Shown one piece after another: positions 1 to 7,858 of a DNA stretch of 64,000 nt. How positions within the stretch are numbered: position 1 is the stretch's first letter; the number at the start of each line of letters is the position of its first letter. The stretch lies in the NCBI GenBank assembly GCA_017515475.1, contig JAFWFS010000027.1, positions 148,564 to 212,563 of the forward strand. The letters are read 5' to 3'. Under the pieces are notes generated by a model. It searched no databases. It was given only the letters and a program-made list of their open reading frames with translations, and was not told the DNA's origin. Position numbers and translations under genes: made by a program. Source of the DNA: Erysipelotrichaceae bacterium (lineage in GTDB: Bacteria; Bacillota_I; Bacilli_A; Erysipelotrichales; Erysipelotrichaceae).

Positions 1-1
1 A

Positions 2-892
2 CTGGCAAACGATCTGGCACGTATTGTTTACAACAATTCTATTACTCCTAATACTACAGATCCTGATACAAACGATAGAGCTAATCTCCCATTTGTTGAT
101 AAAAACACAGGAATCGAGGACGGCCTCTATCTGGCACTTGTACATGTGGATGGTGACAGCAACTATCTGAAAAAGAAAACTGTTAAGGTTCCTGTACCGG
201 GTTCTGATACGTATACAGAAAAAGATGTATATTATACGGCTGCCAACTCCATTTATCATGAGTACGATTTCAATCCGTTGCTTGTGTTCTTGAAGAGCAC
301 GGATGGAACAGCAGAACTTAAGGGAGCTCCAAAGTATGAAGAGAATCCTAGATATGATGATCTGCTGATCGTTAAGGAACTTACGAGTATCGGCGGCAAA
401 GGAATAACGGAAGATACATTCTCTTTTGAACCTGTGACTTTTGTTTATGAAATAACGGCATATGATCCGAAAGATGGTAAGACAGTAATCTATCAGGATG
501 TTGCAGCTATCACTATCAGTTCCGATGAGCAGCTGATTGGACAGACAATAGTCGAAAGAATTCCGGTTGGTGCCAGGGTAGAAGTCAAAGAAATCTATGA
601 CCGTTCCTATAAATTGGATGGCACAAACAATCCTTTAGAAACGACGATTATCGTTTCCGCGAGAGATGAGAAAGGAAATCATCTGAAGGATGATACAACA
701 GATTTATATCTGTATCAGGATGATGAAGGAACGATTTTCGCTTATACATACTTTAAGAACAAATTCGATTTTGATCCTTTAGAGGGCTATGGTTTTGATA
801 ACGTGTTCCGTTATGGCTCGGAAGGCTGGAAATATGATGGAAACAAGATCTGTAACGTAGTTGAGCCAGGAGAAGGAGGAAATGAAAGATGA
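2..892 (+). CDS. Secreted surface protein, 5'-truncated by window edge
   Basis: The frame is open from the first bases of the window, so the start lies upstream; a GTG at 146 is only an internal codon. The visible 296 residues are acidic and rich in Asp, Thr and Tyr, as in surface proteins. The middle (about residues 140-245) looks like a beta-sandwich repeat of the kind found in Gram-positive adhesins and pilins (segments VTFVYEITAYD and ERIPVGARVEVKEIYD), resembling DUF5979/DUF7601-type domains; this is a pattern match, not a search result. No C-terminal sorting signal or membrane segment is present. The stop overlaps the next start (ATGA at 889-892), so it is the first visible gene of a six-gene downstream operon ending in a signal peptidase and a sortase. 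It may be a fibre or pilus subunit, but its N-terminus is unseen. Confidence 0.75.
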   Translation: MANDLARIVYNNSITPNTTDPDTNDRANLPFVDKNTGIEDGLYLALVHVDGDSNYLKKKTVKVPVPGSDTYTEKDVYYTAANSIYHEYDFNPLLVFLKSTDGTAELKGAPKYEENPRYDDLLIVKELTSIGGKGITEDTFSFEPVTFVYEITAYDPKDGKTVIYQDVAAITISSDEQLIGQTIVERIPVGARVEVKEIYDRSYKLDGTNNPLETTIIVSARDEKGNHLKDDTTDLYLYQDDEGTIFAYTYFKNKFDFDPLEGYGFDNVFRYGSEGWKYDGNKICNVVEPGEGGNER

Positions 893-1452
893 AGAATAAA
901 CTGCTGATGCTGGTTTTGATCTTCCTGCTGCTGCTTGTCTCTGTGCCTTCAGCATGGAGCTACTTCTTTACTTATACCAAGGCAACAGGAACGATTACGA
1001 TCAATCTGCTGGATGATAGCGATATTGACGAATGTGTGGTTGATAATGTAAAAGAAGTGACTGTTACTGCGAAACCAAACAGTGATCCTGTCTTCATCAG
1101 GGTTAGAGTCTTTAAAGCGTCTGACGTAGCAGTATCTTATCAGGGTGATGGTTGGATACTTAATGGTGACTATTACTATTACAACATACCAATCGATGGA
1201 GTAGATGGTGATCCATTTGCTGATAATACAACAATCAATTTTACAGTAACGATGAGTTCTGAAGCGGAATACGCCGATGATGAAACAAGACATGTTGCTG
1301 TGGTTTATGAAGGAACGCCTGCTTTATTCACCACGGTTCAACCGACAAGTGGCACTTACTGGACGCAGAAAGATGGCGATACGGTTATCGGTTACTGGTA
1401 TGCAAACTGGGAAAAGACCTTGACACAGCCGGCTGTTGGAGGAGAAAACTGA
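889..1452 (+). CDS. TasA/camelysin-like SipW-dependent secreted protein
   Basis: A 187-residue secreted protein with a short N-terminus, a hydrophobic core (LLMLVLIFLLLLVSVPSAWS) and then SYFFTYTKATGTITINLLDD. That junction resembles the SipW-dependent signal of TasA and camelysin proteins, where the mature chain begins near an aromatic YFT/YFS motif followed by a Gly-Thr-rich beta strand. The rest is a predicted beta-rich chain without a C-terminal anchor. AGGAGG lies just upstream and the start overlaps the previous stop. A SipW-type peptidase gene 2.6 kb downstream in the same operon is the likely processing enzyme. Role as a fibre subunit or fibre accessory protein is inferred. Confidence 0.7.
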   Translation: MKNKLLMLVLIFLLLLVSVPSAWSYFFTYTKATGTITINLLDDSDIDECVVDNVKEVTVTAKPNSDPVFIRVRVFKASDVAVSYQGDGWILNGDYYYYNIPIDGVDGDPFADNTTINFTVTMSSEAEYADDETRHVAVVYEGTPALFTTVQPTSGTYWTQKDGDTVIGYWYANWEKTLTQPAVGGEN

Positions 1453-1453
1453 T

Positions 1454-2260
1454 ATGAAAAAGAAGAATCTGTCATATGTTTATCTGCTGCTTCTGATTTT
1501 TGCTATCGGTATTCTGGGTTTTACAACAGTTTCCGGTGTAGCGGCCGCTGAACCTAACATTACATCCGATGATCAGTCTTCTGTGATGAATATGAAGATC
1601 ATGGGTGTTTCTGTACTGAAAAACGGAGATCCTGTTTCTACAATCGTTTACGATGGAGAAGGAGGCTGGGACAAGACAGAAACCACTACTCTCTTTGGTT
1701 CGGATGCTTCGTTGAAGGTTGGAGAAACCATCGATGCTTCCATAACGATCGCAAACGGTATTGACAACGAGGATGAAAAGATCAATGTATATACCCGTGT
1801 CATCATCTACAAATACTGGATGGAAGATAATGAAAAGGATTTTTCTGCCGATCCGGCAAAGATTCATGTTGCACTGAAGAACATTTCAGGTACTGTGAAC
1901 AGTGATCTGGGTTGGAACATGGCAGGAAACGATGAAGATGCAGCTGGAACATGGCTGCTGGATTCCCAGACAAATGAAAAGATCATATTGTATTATGATT
2001 CTTTGCTGGAAGCTGGAGATGTCAGCGCTGAATTAATGAAAGGCCTTGAAATTGATGGAAGCATCAAAAACGACTATAAAACAGAGTATCTTGATGATGG
2101 CAAGACGATAATCGGGTACGACTATCTGTATAACGGCAAGTCGATTAAGATTGAAGTTGAATTGGATGCTGTTCAGGACCACAGTGCTGAAAAGGCTATT
2201 AAGGCTGCCTGGGGCAGAAATGTCACCGTAAATGACGGCAAGCTCTCATTGAATGACTAA
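1454..2260 (+). CDS. Secreted surface protein of the sortase operon
   Basis: The ATG at 1454 is chosen over an in-frame TTG at 1436 because GGAGGAG sits at 1438-1444, correctly spaced for the ATG. The 268-residue product has a signal peptide (KKKNLSYVYLLLLIF, cleaved near VAAAEP) and an acidic, Asp/Asn-rich mature region with predicted beta strands, for example SLKVGETIDASITIANG, which reads like an immunoglobulin-like or TasA-like segment. No cell-wall sorting motif or C-terminal membrane helix is seen, so it is either secreted or incorporated into a polymer. It starts one base after the preceding stop, which points to translational coupling. Family not recognised with confidence. Confidence 0.7.
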   Translation: MKKKNLSYVYLLLLIFAIGILGFTTVSGVAAAEPNITSDDQSSVMNMKIMGVSVLKNGDPVSTIVYDGEGGWDKTETTTLFGSDASLKVGETIDASITIANGIDNEDEKINVYTRVIIYKYWMEDNEKDFSADPAKIHVALKNISGTVNSDLGWNMAGNDEDAAGTWLLDSQTNEKIILYYDSLLEAGDVSAELMKGLEIDGSIKNDYKTEYLDDGKTIIGYDYLYNGKSIKIEVELDAVQDHSAEKAIKAAWGRNVTVNDGKLSLND

Positions 2261-2275
2261 GGGGGATTGATAAAG

Positions 2276-3088
2276 ATGAAAAAGATACTTGTTTGTTTAT
2301 CTCTTATTCTGATTGCTTTGTCGGTTTTCCCGAATACTCTTTTGGCAGAAGAAGATGTGAAAGAGTATGATGTCGTCTTTGATGGCGAAAAGATCGTTTA
2401 TTATCTTTATACACCTGAAGGAAAGGTTCTGATTGAGAATGAAGAAGACTTAATACTTGATCTATCAGACTTTCAGCCGGATGACAGCATTAAACGTATT
2501 TACCATCTTGTAAATAATTCGAGCGATGCAATCGACTGGTATATGCACAATATTTCTGAAGATATATTTGAAGATTCTGATGATTCATCCGGAGGCTCAG
2601 ATGATACCCCTAGAATTGCTCAGGATGCGACTTATACTTATAGTCTGACTTATTCAGCATATGTACCTGCTCAGGACGGCAAGACGATTTATTCCAGCAA
2701 TGTCGTTGGTGGCGAACTTGTCGGAGAAAGTGTTGACAACGTTCCGAAAGGAATTGAAGAAGCAACCGAAGGACTGGAAGGATATTTCCTGCTTCATGAA
2801 GGATATGGAACCGGTGATGATGAGAAGGTGGAATTGTCATTACAGATCGACGGCGTTTCTTCCGCATTTGTTTATCAGGGTACGGATGCGAATGTTGTGG
2901 TCGGTTTTGGCGTAGTTGTTCCGCCTTCACCAATCAATAAACATGAAGAGAAGATCGTCTATATCCCGTATACCGGTGATACGCTGAATCTCAATTTCTA
3001 TATCATTGCCGAAGTACTGTCTCTAATACTGCTGGCAATCGTGCTTTATGCATATTACCGTTACCTGAAAAGGCAGAAGGAGGCCTAG
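2276..3088 (+). CDS. Cell-wall-anchored surface protein with IPYTG sorting signal
   Basis: Start at ATG 2276, preceded by GGGGGA at 2261-2266; an in-frame TTG at 2267 overlaps that site and is less likely. The 270-residue protein has a signal peptide (LVCLSLILIALSVFPNTLLA), an acidic mature region containing DDSSGGSDD, and a C-terminus of IPYTGD, a hydrophobic helix (FYIIAEVLSLILLAIVLYAY) and a basic tail (RYLKRQKEA). That order is the classical sortase signal, with Ile in place of the usual first Leu of LPXTG. It is the only clear sortase substrate visible here and the class B sortase 1.4 kb downstream is the obvious candidate enzyme. It may be the wall anchor for the neighbouring secreted proteins. 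Confidence 0.75.
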   Translation: MKKILVCLSLILIALSVFPNTLLAEEDVKEYDVVFDGEKIVYYLYTPEGKVLIENEEDLILDLSDFQPDDSIKRIYHLVNNSSDAIDWYMHNISEDIFEDSDDSSGGSDDTPRIAQDATYTYSLTYSAYVPAQDGKTIYSSNVVGGELVGESVDNVPKGIEEATEGLEGYFLLHEGYGTGDDEKVELSLQIDGVSSAFVYQGTDANVVVGFGVVVPPSPINKHEEKIVYIPYTGDTLNLNFYIIAEVLSLILLAIVLYAYYRYLKRQKEA

Positions 3089-3090
3089 GA

Positions 3091-4044
3091 ATGAAAAGAA
3101 AAATCCTGTTTGTTTTCTTGATAGCTGCTCTGCTTTTAGGGGCAGGAACAAATAGAGCTCAGGCAGAAGGCAACAAAGAGTATAACGTATATGTTGATGG
3201 CGGCTCAAGCGCAGACGTTTCGGTAAGTTCTTTTTCTGTCGATTGCAATACGGTTTTGTCGATTGAACAGGTTGATGGAGCCTATCAGGTCAAAAACGGA
3301 AATAGTGTTTTATCTATCATAACCGTGAATGATAACAAGTATTACATCAAAGGTATCTGCATTTCCGGTCAATATCTGGACGTTAGCGACCTTTTATTGC
3401 AGGTAAACGTGGATCAGGACATTTATCTTGTTCCGGTTTTCGGTGTTATTGGAAACCGCTATTCTTATAAAGTCTACTACCACACCGAAGACGGTACGAA
3501 CCTTTATGAAAAAGAGTACGACGAATTCTACTGCAATGTTAATGAACCTGTTGTCTGCGGTGCGAAGTATTTTGATATTGACGGTACTGTATACAAGTTG
3601 AAACAGGTGGAATGCTACGATGGTGAAACTACCACGGTTTATGACACTAGAGTAGGTTTCCGGAAGGAAATAGATAAGAACACGTACGAATTCACTTTTA
3701 TCTATGAAGAAGTAAATCCGGAAGAAATCATTACTTATGATGAGACCTATGAATATGAACCAGGCCAGCCGACCGGCACGACACCGGGCGGAAACGAAGG
3801 AACTGAACCAGTAGTGCCAGATATCATCGACATCGATGATCCGGAACCTCCTACGACTGATCCGGATCCTACTCCGGGACCTGAACCGACACCAGGTCCG
3901 GAACCTGAACCTGAAAAAAAGTCATTCTGGGAGATCCTGTTCTCTACACCATGGCTGATCGGAAGCGTAAGCGCTGCTCTGATCATGCTGCTGCTATTCC
4001 TGTTCTTCCTTTTCAGAAGAAGAAGGGAAAAGGATGAAAAGTAA
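3091..4044 (+). CDS. Membrane-anchored surface protein, MucBP-like domain and Pro-rich stalk
   Basis: 317 residues. The signal peptide (KILFVFLIAALLLGAGTNRAQA) is followed by a beta-rich segment. A region near residues 125-205 (YKVYYHTEDGTNLYEKEYDE ... FTFIYEEV) has the strand pattern of MucBP-like repeats. A Pro/Asp/Glu-rich stalk with repeated PGPEPTP units then leads to a membrane helix (STPWLIGSVSAALIMLLLFL) and an Arg/Lys-rich tail. No LPXTG-like motif precedes the helix, so this protein probably stays in the membrane, perhaps as a base or assembly partner. It starts two bases after the preceding stop, and its end overlaps the signal peptidase gene by 11 bp. Exact role unknown. Confidence 0.7.
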   Translation: MKRKILFVFLIAALLLGAGTNRAQAEGNKEYNVYVDGGSSADVSVSSFSVDCNTVLSIEQVDGAYQVKNGNSVLSIITVNDNKYYIKGICISGQYLDVSDLLLQVNVDQDIYLVPVFGVIGNRYSYKVYYHTEDGTNLYEKEYDEFYCNVNEPVVCGAKYFDIDGTVYKLKQVECYDGETTTVYDTRVGFRKEIDKNTYEFTFIYEEVNPEEIITYDETYEYEPGQPTGTTPGGNEGTEPVVPDIIDIDDPEPPTTDPDPTPGPEPTPGPEPEPEKKSFWEILFSTPWLIGSVSAALIMLLLFLFFLFRRRREKDEK

Positions 4045-4543
4045 GAAGCTGAATAAAAAGCTTCAGAAAACCCTGGTTCTGTTTTCCAGAATCCTGGGTA
4101 TTATCGTTATTCTGTCAGTGGTATTATTATTAATACCACTTACTTTACCTAGGCTTATGGGCTATGAGACCTATAACGTCGTTTCCGGAAGCATGGAACC
4201 TGAAATACCGGTGGGAAGTCTTTTGCTGGTGAAGAGCGTCGATCCTTATGAAATAGAAGAAGACGACATCATAACGTTCTATTCCAACGGTACGGTCGTT
4301 TCCCACAGGGTCGTCAGAAACAATTCTTTCGAGAAGACGTTTACGACCAAAGGCGATGCCAACGAGGGCGTCGATCTTCATGATGCGGCTTATAATGAAC
4401 TAATCGGCATTGTGAAACATCACATTCCATGGATGGGTGCTGTAGGTGCCTATGTTTCCACGGCATCAGGAAAACTGCTGATCGGGGAACTGATTGTATG
4501 CGCAATATTGCTTTATGCGGTTTCTGCTAGAATAAAGATATGA
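4034..4543 (+). CDS. sipW: SipW-type signal peptidase I
   Basis: A 169-residue membrane peptidase with an N-terminal helix (about residues 15-38), the catalytic box VSGSMEP (Ser53) and VVSHRVV (His91) in place of the Lys of ordinary bacterial type I enzymes, then TTKGDANEG and a C-terminal helix. The Ser-His arrangement defines the ER/SipW-like branch. In Bacillus, SipW removes signal peptides from biofilm fibre proteins TasA and TapA. Here the gene overlaps the upstream surface protein gene and the downstream sortase gene, so it probably processes the TasA-like product encoded at 889-1452 and perhaps its neighbours. Substrates are inferred from context. Confidence 0.88.
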   Translation: MKSKKLNKKLQKTLVLFSRILGIIVILSVVLLLIPLTLPRLMGYETYNVVSGSMEPEIPVGSLLLVKSVDPYEIEEDDIITFYSNGTVVSHRVVRNNSFEKTFTTKGDANEGVDLHDAAYNELIGIVKHHIPWMGAVGAYVSTASGKLLIGELIVCAILLYAVSARIKI

Positions 4544-5292
4544 CAACAAAAAAGAAAAACAAAAGAATAGATAAGAAGTTCAAGATCGCTCTTTTGTTTT
4601 TTTTGATTATCGCAATTTGTATTTCCGGATTTAATGCCTACATGATCATCAAAGGTCTCAATGAATACAACAAGGGAACCGATGCCTATGATGAAATCAA
4701 GGATATTGCGATAGATGAAAAGGAAACAACAGGATCAAGGATCGATTTTGCTTCACTGGAGCAGATCAATCCGGATATTGTCGGCTGGCTGACGATGCCC
4801 GATACGGTAATAGACTATCCGGTCGTCAAGGGCGATGACAACGACTATTATCTGCATCATCTGTTTAACGGGGAATACAATTCCTTGGGAACACTGTTTG
4901 TAGACTTCCGTAACAAGGATCCTTTTGAGGACCAGATTACGGTGATTTATGGTCATTCCATGAAGAATGGATCGATGTTCTTCCTGCTGGAAAAGTATCG
5001 TGATCAGTCGTTCTACGAGGAACATAAGCAGCTTATTTATGAAACAAAAGACAAGACATACATCTTTGAACCGTTTGCCGGAGAGATCGTAGATGCGGAG
5101 ATTCCGTTCCTGCAGTTCAATTTCTCATCGAAGAAGGAATATATGGCTTATCTGGATGATTTCATCGCTAAATCGACGTTCAGAAGCGAAATCAGCCCTT
5201 CTGAAGAGGATAAGACGGTTATGATGATCAAGTGTTCGGCTGCCTATACATCGGCCAGATACGTGCTTCTATGCAGGGTAAGAGAAGCCTGA
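4540..5292 (+). CDS. srtB: Class B sortase
   Basis: A 250-residue transpeptidase with an N-terminal signal anchor (residues 15-38) and the sortase core. Catalytic residues are visible as His139 in VIYGHSMKNG, Cys232 in MMIKCSA and Arg240 in TSARYVLL; the segment GWLTMPDTVIDYPVV is typical of class B. The enzyme cleaves a sorting signal outside the membrane and joins the substrate to peptidoglycan or to another subunit. The gene overlaps the signal peptidase gene by 4 bp and ends the operon ahead of a strong hairpin. The IPYTG protein encoded at 2276-3088 is the only candidate substrate in view. Some class B sortases polymerise pili, so anchoring and polymerisation are both possible. Confidence 0.92.
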   Translation: MTTKKKNKRIDKKFKIALLFFLIIAICISGFNAYMIIKGLNEYNKGTDAYDEIKDIAIDEKETTGSRIDFASLEQINPDIVGWLTMPDTVIDYPVVKGDDNDYYLHHLFNGEYNSLGTLFVDFRNKDPFEDQITVIYGHSMKNGSMFFLLEKYRDQSFYEEHKQLIYETKDKTYIFEPFAGEIVDAEIPFLQFNFSSKKEYMAYLDDFIAKSTFRSEISPSEEDKTVMMIKCSAAYTSARYVLLCRVREA

Positions 5293-5325
5293 TGAAACCC
5301 GTATTTTAGAAAAGACAGGATGATG

Positions 5326-5351
5326 AAAAGAGAGGCGGTAACCTCTCTTTT
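5326..5351. terminator. Two-way rho-independent terminator
   Basis: Stem AAAAGAGAGG / CCTCTCTTTT with a CGGTAA loop; it ends the sortase operon and also works for the convergent TraB-family gene. Confidence 0.85.
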
Positions 5352-5374
5352 CTGTTTATTATTGTTTACTGTTT

Positions 5375-6538
5375 CTATAAGCTTTCTATGAATCTTCTGA
5401 CAACATCGATTCCGGATATGAATGTGCCGATCGATGAGAACAGGTTTGCGAATACGACGACCAGAAGCGTTCTGGTGACTCGGTTCTTCCAGAAGCCTTT
5501 CAGACTGGCAGTATCTTCTGCAATGTCTTCAAAGTCCTTTACTTTAGGTTTTCTAATACTTGCTTCAACGATTCCGGCGAACCACCCGGAAGCAAGCAGA
5601 GGATTTAATGAAGTCAACGGAGCCATGACAAAGGCTGTCAGAATCGATAATGGATGTCCCAGTGCGCAAAGCACACCCAAGGCGGACAGACCTCCGTTCC
5701 AAAGGATCCAGGATCTCAGCTGCTGAAGTCCGATGTCGCGGTTGGTTATGATGGTATAAAGAATGATTCCGAGTATAATGGCAGGAATAGCGTATTTCAG
5801 GAAAGAACAAAATCCTTTTTTCTTTTCGACGATATCCAGCTGATTGGTGTCGATTTTATTGTTCAGGTTCCTTTCGATGCCTCCGGCATGGGCAGCGCCG
5901 ATGATGGCCACCGTTTTCTTTCCCGGAGCGTTCCGTATCTTGTCACAGAGATACTGGTCTCTTTCATCTACGAGAATTCTTTTAACCGTAGGAAACTCCT
6001 TGCCGATCTCCAGAAGCGCCGCTTCCAGAGCGTCCGCTTCTTTCAGCCTGGCGATGTCTTCTTCGGAGATATCCTCATCTTCAAAGATGGAACTGATGAT
6101 TCCGGTAAGGACCTTGACTTTTTCCGATGCGGAGAGCTGATACCAGATCCTGGAGAATGTGGTCTTGATCGGCCGATCGGCCATGACCAGAGGAATGTTT
6201 CTTTCTTCAGCCTGTCTGATGCCTTCCATCATTTCGGCTCCGGAAGAAGAGTCCATGGACTTGGCTATCCTTTTCTGGAAAGAAGAAAGAATGACGTTCA
6301 CCAGCAGGAAACCGACCTGTTTTTCTTTAATTATCTTTACGATGTCGCTGTTGCGCCAGTCGTCGGGGTGTTTCAGTTTTTCATAGCGCTGAGAGTCCAG
6401 TTCGATACAGATGGAATCCGGCTGTACCGTTTCGATGCATTCCTTTACATCCTCGACGGAATTCTTGGATACATGCGCCGTTTTGACCAGATAGATCTCT
6501 TTGTCTTTATAGTTCAGTTTTACGACATTTTCATACAT
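5375..6538 (-). CDS. TraB/PrgY-family membrane protein
   Basis: 387 residues from the ATG whose first base is at 6538. The N-terminal half carries the family pattern YLVKTAHVSKNS ... PDSICIELDSQRY and GAAHAGGIE, related to TraB/PrgY (enterococcal pheromone shutdown) and the TIKI/GumN proteins, which are proposed metal-dependent peptidases. The C-terminal part has three to four hydrophobic helices. An ATG five codons upstream exists, but it overlaps a TATAAT box (6545-6550) that lies exactly six bases before the 6538 start; no Shine-Dalgarno is present, so the mRNA is probably leaderless. It is divergent from the HD-domain gene. Cellular role not established for this family in Bacillota. Confidence 0.82.
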   Translation of the reverse strand: MYENVVKLNYKDKEIYLVKTAHVSKNSVEDVKECIETVQPDSICIELDSQRYEKLKHPDDWRNSDIVKIIKEKQVGFLLVNVILSSFQKRIAKSMDSSSGAEMMEGIRQAEERNIPLVMADRPIKTTFSRIWYQLSASEKVKVLTGIISSIFEDEDISEEDIARLKEADALEAALLEIGKEFPTVKRILVDERDQYLCDKIRNAPGKKTVAIIGAAHAGGIERNLNNKIDTNQLDIVEKKKGFCSFLKYAIPAIILGIILYTIITNRDIGLQQLRSWILWNGGLSALGVLCALGHPLSILTAFVMAPLTSLNPLLASGWFAGIVEASIRKPKVKDFEDIAEDTASLKGFWKNRVTRTLLVVVFANLFSSIGTFISGIDVVRRFIESL

Positions 6539-6544
6539 GACTCT

Positions 6545-6550
6545 ATTATA
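6545..6550 (-). promoter_or_regulatory. -10 box of leaderless TraB-family gene
   Basis: TATAAT followed by AGAGTC and the ATG at 6538; gap of six bases and no ribosome-binding site. Confidence 0.65.
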
Positions 6551-6575
6551 CATCTAAGAATACGGATATAATTGG

Positions 6576-6581
6576 TATAAT
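6576..6581 (+). promoter_or_regulatory. -10 box of leaderless HD-domain gene
   Basis: Extended -10 (TGG before TATAAT), then GAAAAC and the ATG at 6588; six-base gap, no ribosome-binding site. Confidence 0.65.
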
Positions 6582-6587
6582 GAAAAC

Positions 6588-7055
6588 ATGGGACTGAATC
6601 AGAAACAGCAGGAAGAATTCGACAGTATTCTTAAGGAATATCTGGAACATCCCGATGTTCAAAGGATGAAGGATTACTGTGCACACGGAAAGATCAGCGT
6701 GCTTGAACACAGTCTGAATGTTGCCGCAACGGCCTACCTGCTGGATCAGCGTTTTCATGTCGGCAGCGACAGAAAAGATCTTCTTGTGGGAGCGCTTCTG
6801 CACGATTTCTATCTCTACGACTGGCACGATGCTAGGCTGAGCCTGAACATCTTCCAGATGCACGGCTATACCCATCCGGGTAGTGCCTGTGAAAACGCAA
6901 AGAGGATCTTCGGGATCAACGAGGTGCAGCAGGAAGTGATACGCTGTCATATGTGGCCATTAACCTTGAGAAGTGTGCCTAGGCACAGGGAAGCGGTCCT
7001 GGTATGTATTGCGGACAAGATCTGTGCCCTAAAGGAGACGGTATTTAGATGGTAG
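6588..7055 (+). CDS. HD-domain phosphohydrolase-like protein
   Basis: 155 residues. The HD-superfamily metal ligands can be followed: EHSLNVA, then the HD pair in GALLHDFYLYDW, then a later His in RCHMWPL and a final Asp in CIADKICAL. Such small HD proteins are metal-dependent phosphohydrolases of uncertain substrate, often acting on nucleotides. The start lacks a Shine-Dalgarno sequence and is placed six bases after a TATAAT box. The end overlaps the CmpB-like gene by 7 bp, so the two are coupled, and uvrA follows. Substrate unknown. Confidence 0.82.
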   Translation: MGLNQKQQEEFDSILKEYLEHPDVQRMKDYCAHGKISVLEHSLNVAATAYLLDQRFHVGSDRKDLLVGALLHDFYLYDWHDARLSLNIFQMHGYTHPGSACENAKRIFGINEVQQEVIRCHMWPLTLRSVPRHREAVLVCIADKICALKETVFRW

Positions 7056-7858
7056 ACAGATATGTGATCTATTTTTCCATACTGAGCGTCGTAGGCTATG
7101 TCTACGAGTGTTTTGCGATGACGATATGGGAAGGGAAATGGGACAACAGAGGTTTCCTGTTTGGTCCGGCCATTCCGATCTATGGAGCCGGTGCATTGAT
7201 GGGAACCATCCTGTTTACCTATTTTATAAAGGACTACACGCCATTATCGGTATTTCTGATCGGCATGGGAGCATCTGCCATCCTGGAGTATTCCGTTCAT
7301 TACGTTCTGGAACAGATTTTCCATGCCTACTGGTGGGATTATTCCAAGGCTCCGCTGAATCTGAACGGCAGGATCTGCCTGCCTGCTTCCATCGGTTTCG
7401 GACTTGCCGCTCTGATCATCATCTATGTGATCAATCCCGCCCTGCTTCCGATCCTGGAAGGAATGAACGAGAATCTCTGCCAGTTTCTGGCTATCCTGCT
7501 GACTTTCCTGTTTACCCTGGATTTTACCCTGACGGTAACGGTACTGTCGGGTTTTGAAGACAGAGTCGAAAGCATGGACAGTTTTATCAACGAGCACATG
7601 GACTCTTTCATTGGCAATATTCTGGATGAAGAAAAGGGTCTGGATAAGAAGTTCTACGGTGCGGTAGACAGGATCGAAGACATCAGAAAGAGACTGATTT
7701 CCTCGAGAATCGAGAAAGTCGTTACCTCGATGAGCCATCTCTATAAAAGAGCCGTATCAAGGATCAAGAAATTTACCGGCAGGAATTCCGGAAGGATGAA
7801 CGACATGCTGGGAGCGATCAAGCGCCGCATAAAGAAGGAAGAAGAGAATGAACGATAA
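7049..7858 (+). CDS. CmpB/DUF1113-family putative ABC transporter permease
   Basis: 269 residues with four to five membrane helices in the first 170, including VIYFSILSVVGYVYECF and the conserved Trp/Asn-rich stretch WEGKWDNRGFLFGPAIPIYG that marks the ABC_trans_CmpB family. The C-terminal 90 residues are charged and probably helical, ending in KRRIKKEEENER. Despite the family name, no transporter partners lie nearby and the transport role is unproven. It overlaps the HD-domain gene upstream and uvrA downstream by 11 bp, so it sits inside an operon. Confidence 0.8.
   Translation: MVDRYVIYFSILSVVGYVYECFAMTIWEGKWDNRGFLFGPAIPIYGAGALMGTILFTYFIKDYTPLSVFLIGMGASAILEYSVHYVLEQIFHAYWWDYSKAPLNLNGRICLPASIGFGLAALIIIYVINPALLPILEGMNENLCQFLAILLTFLFTLDFTLTVTVLSGFEDRVESMDSFINEHMDSFIGNILDEEKGLDKKFYGAVDRIEDIRKRLISSRIEKVVTSMSHLYKRAVSRIKKFTGRNSGRMNDMLGAIKRRIKKEEENER

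Noticed and set aside
146..892. GTG at 146 as the true start of the first gene
   Set aside because: The frame is open to the window edge and no ribosome-binding site precedes 146; the gene is truncated by the window.
3840..3915. CRISPR-like short repeats
   Set aside because: The repeats are in-frame PGPEPTP codons of a Pro-rich stalk, without regular spacers.
5654..6571. 305-codon open frame on the plus strand opposite the TraB-family gene
   Set aside because: It is the antisense shadow of a clear coding gene; the product is low-complexity in Phe/Asp/Arg, without family motifs or a ribosome-binding site.
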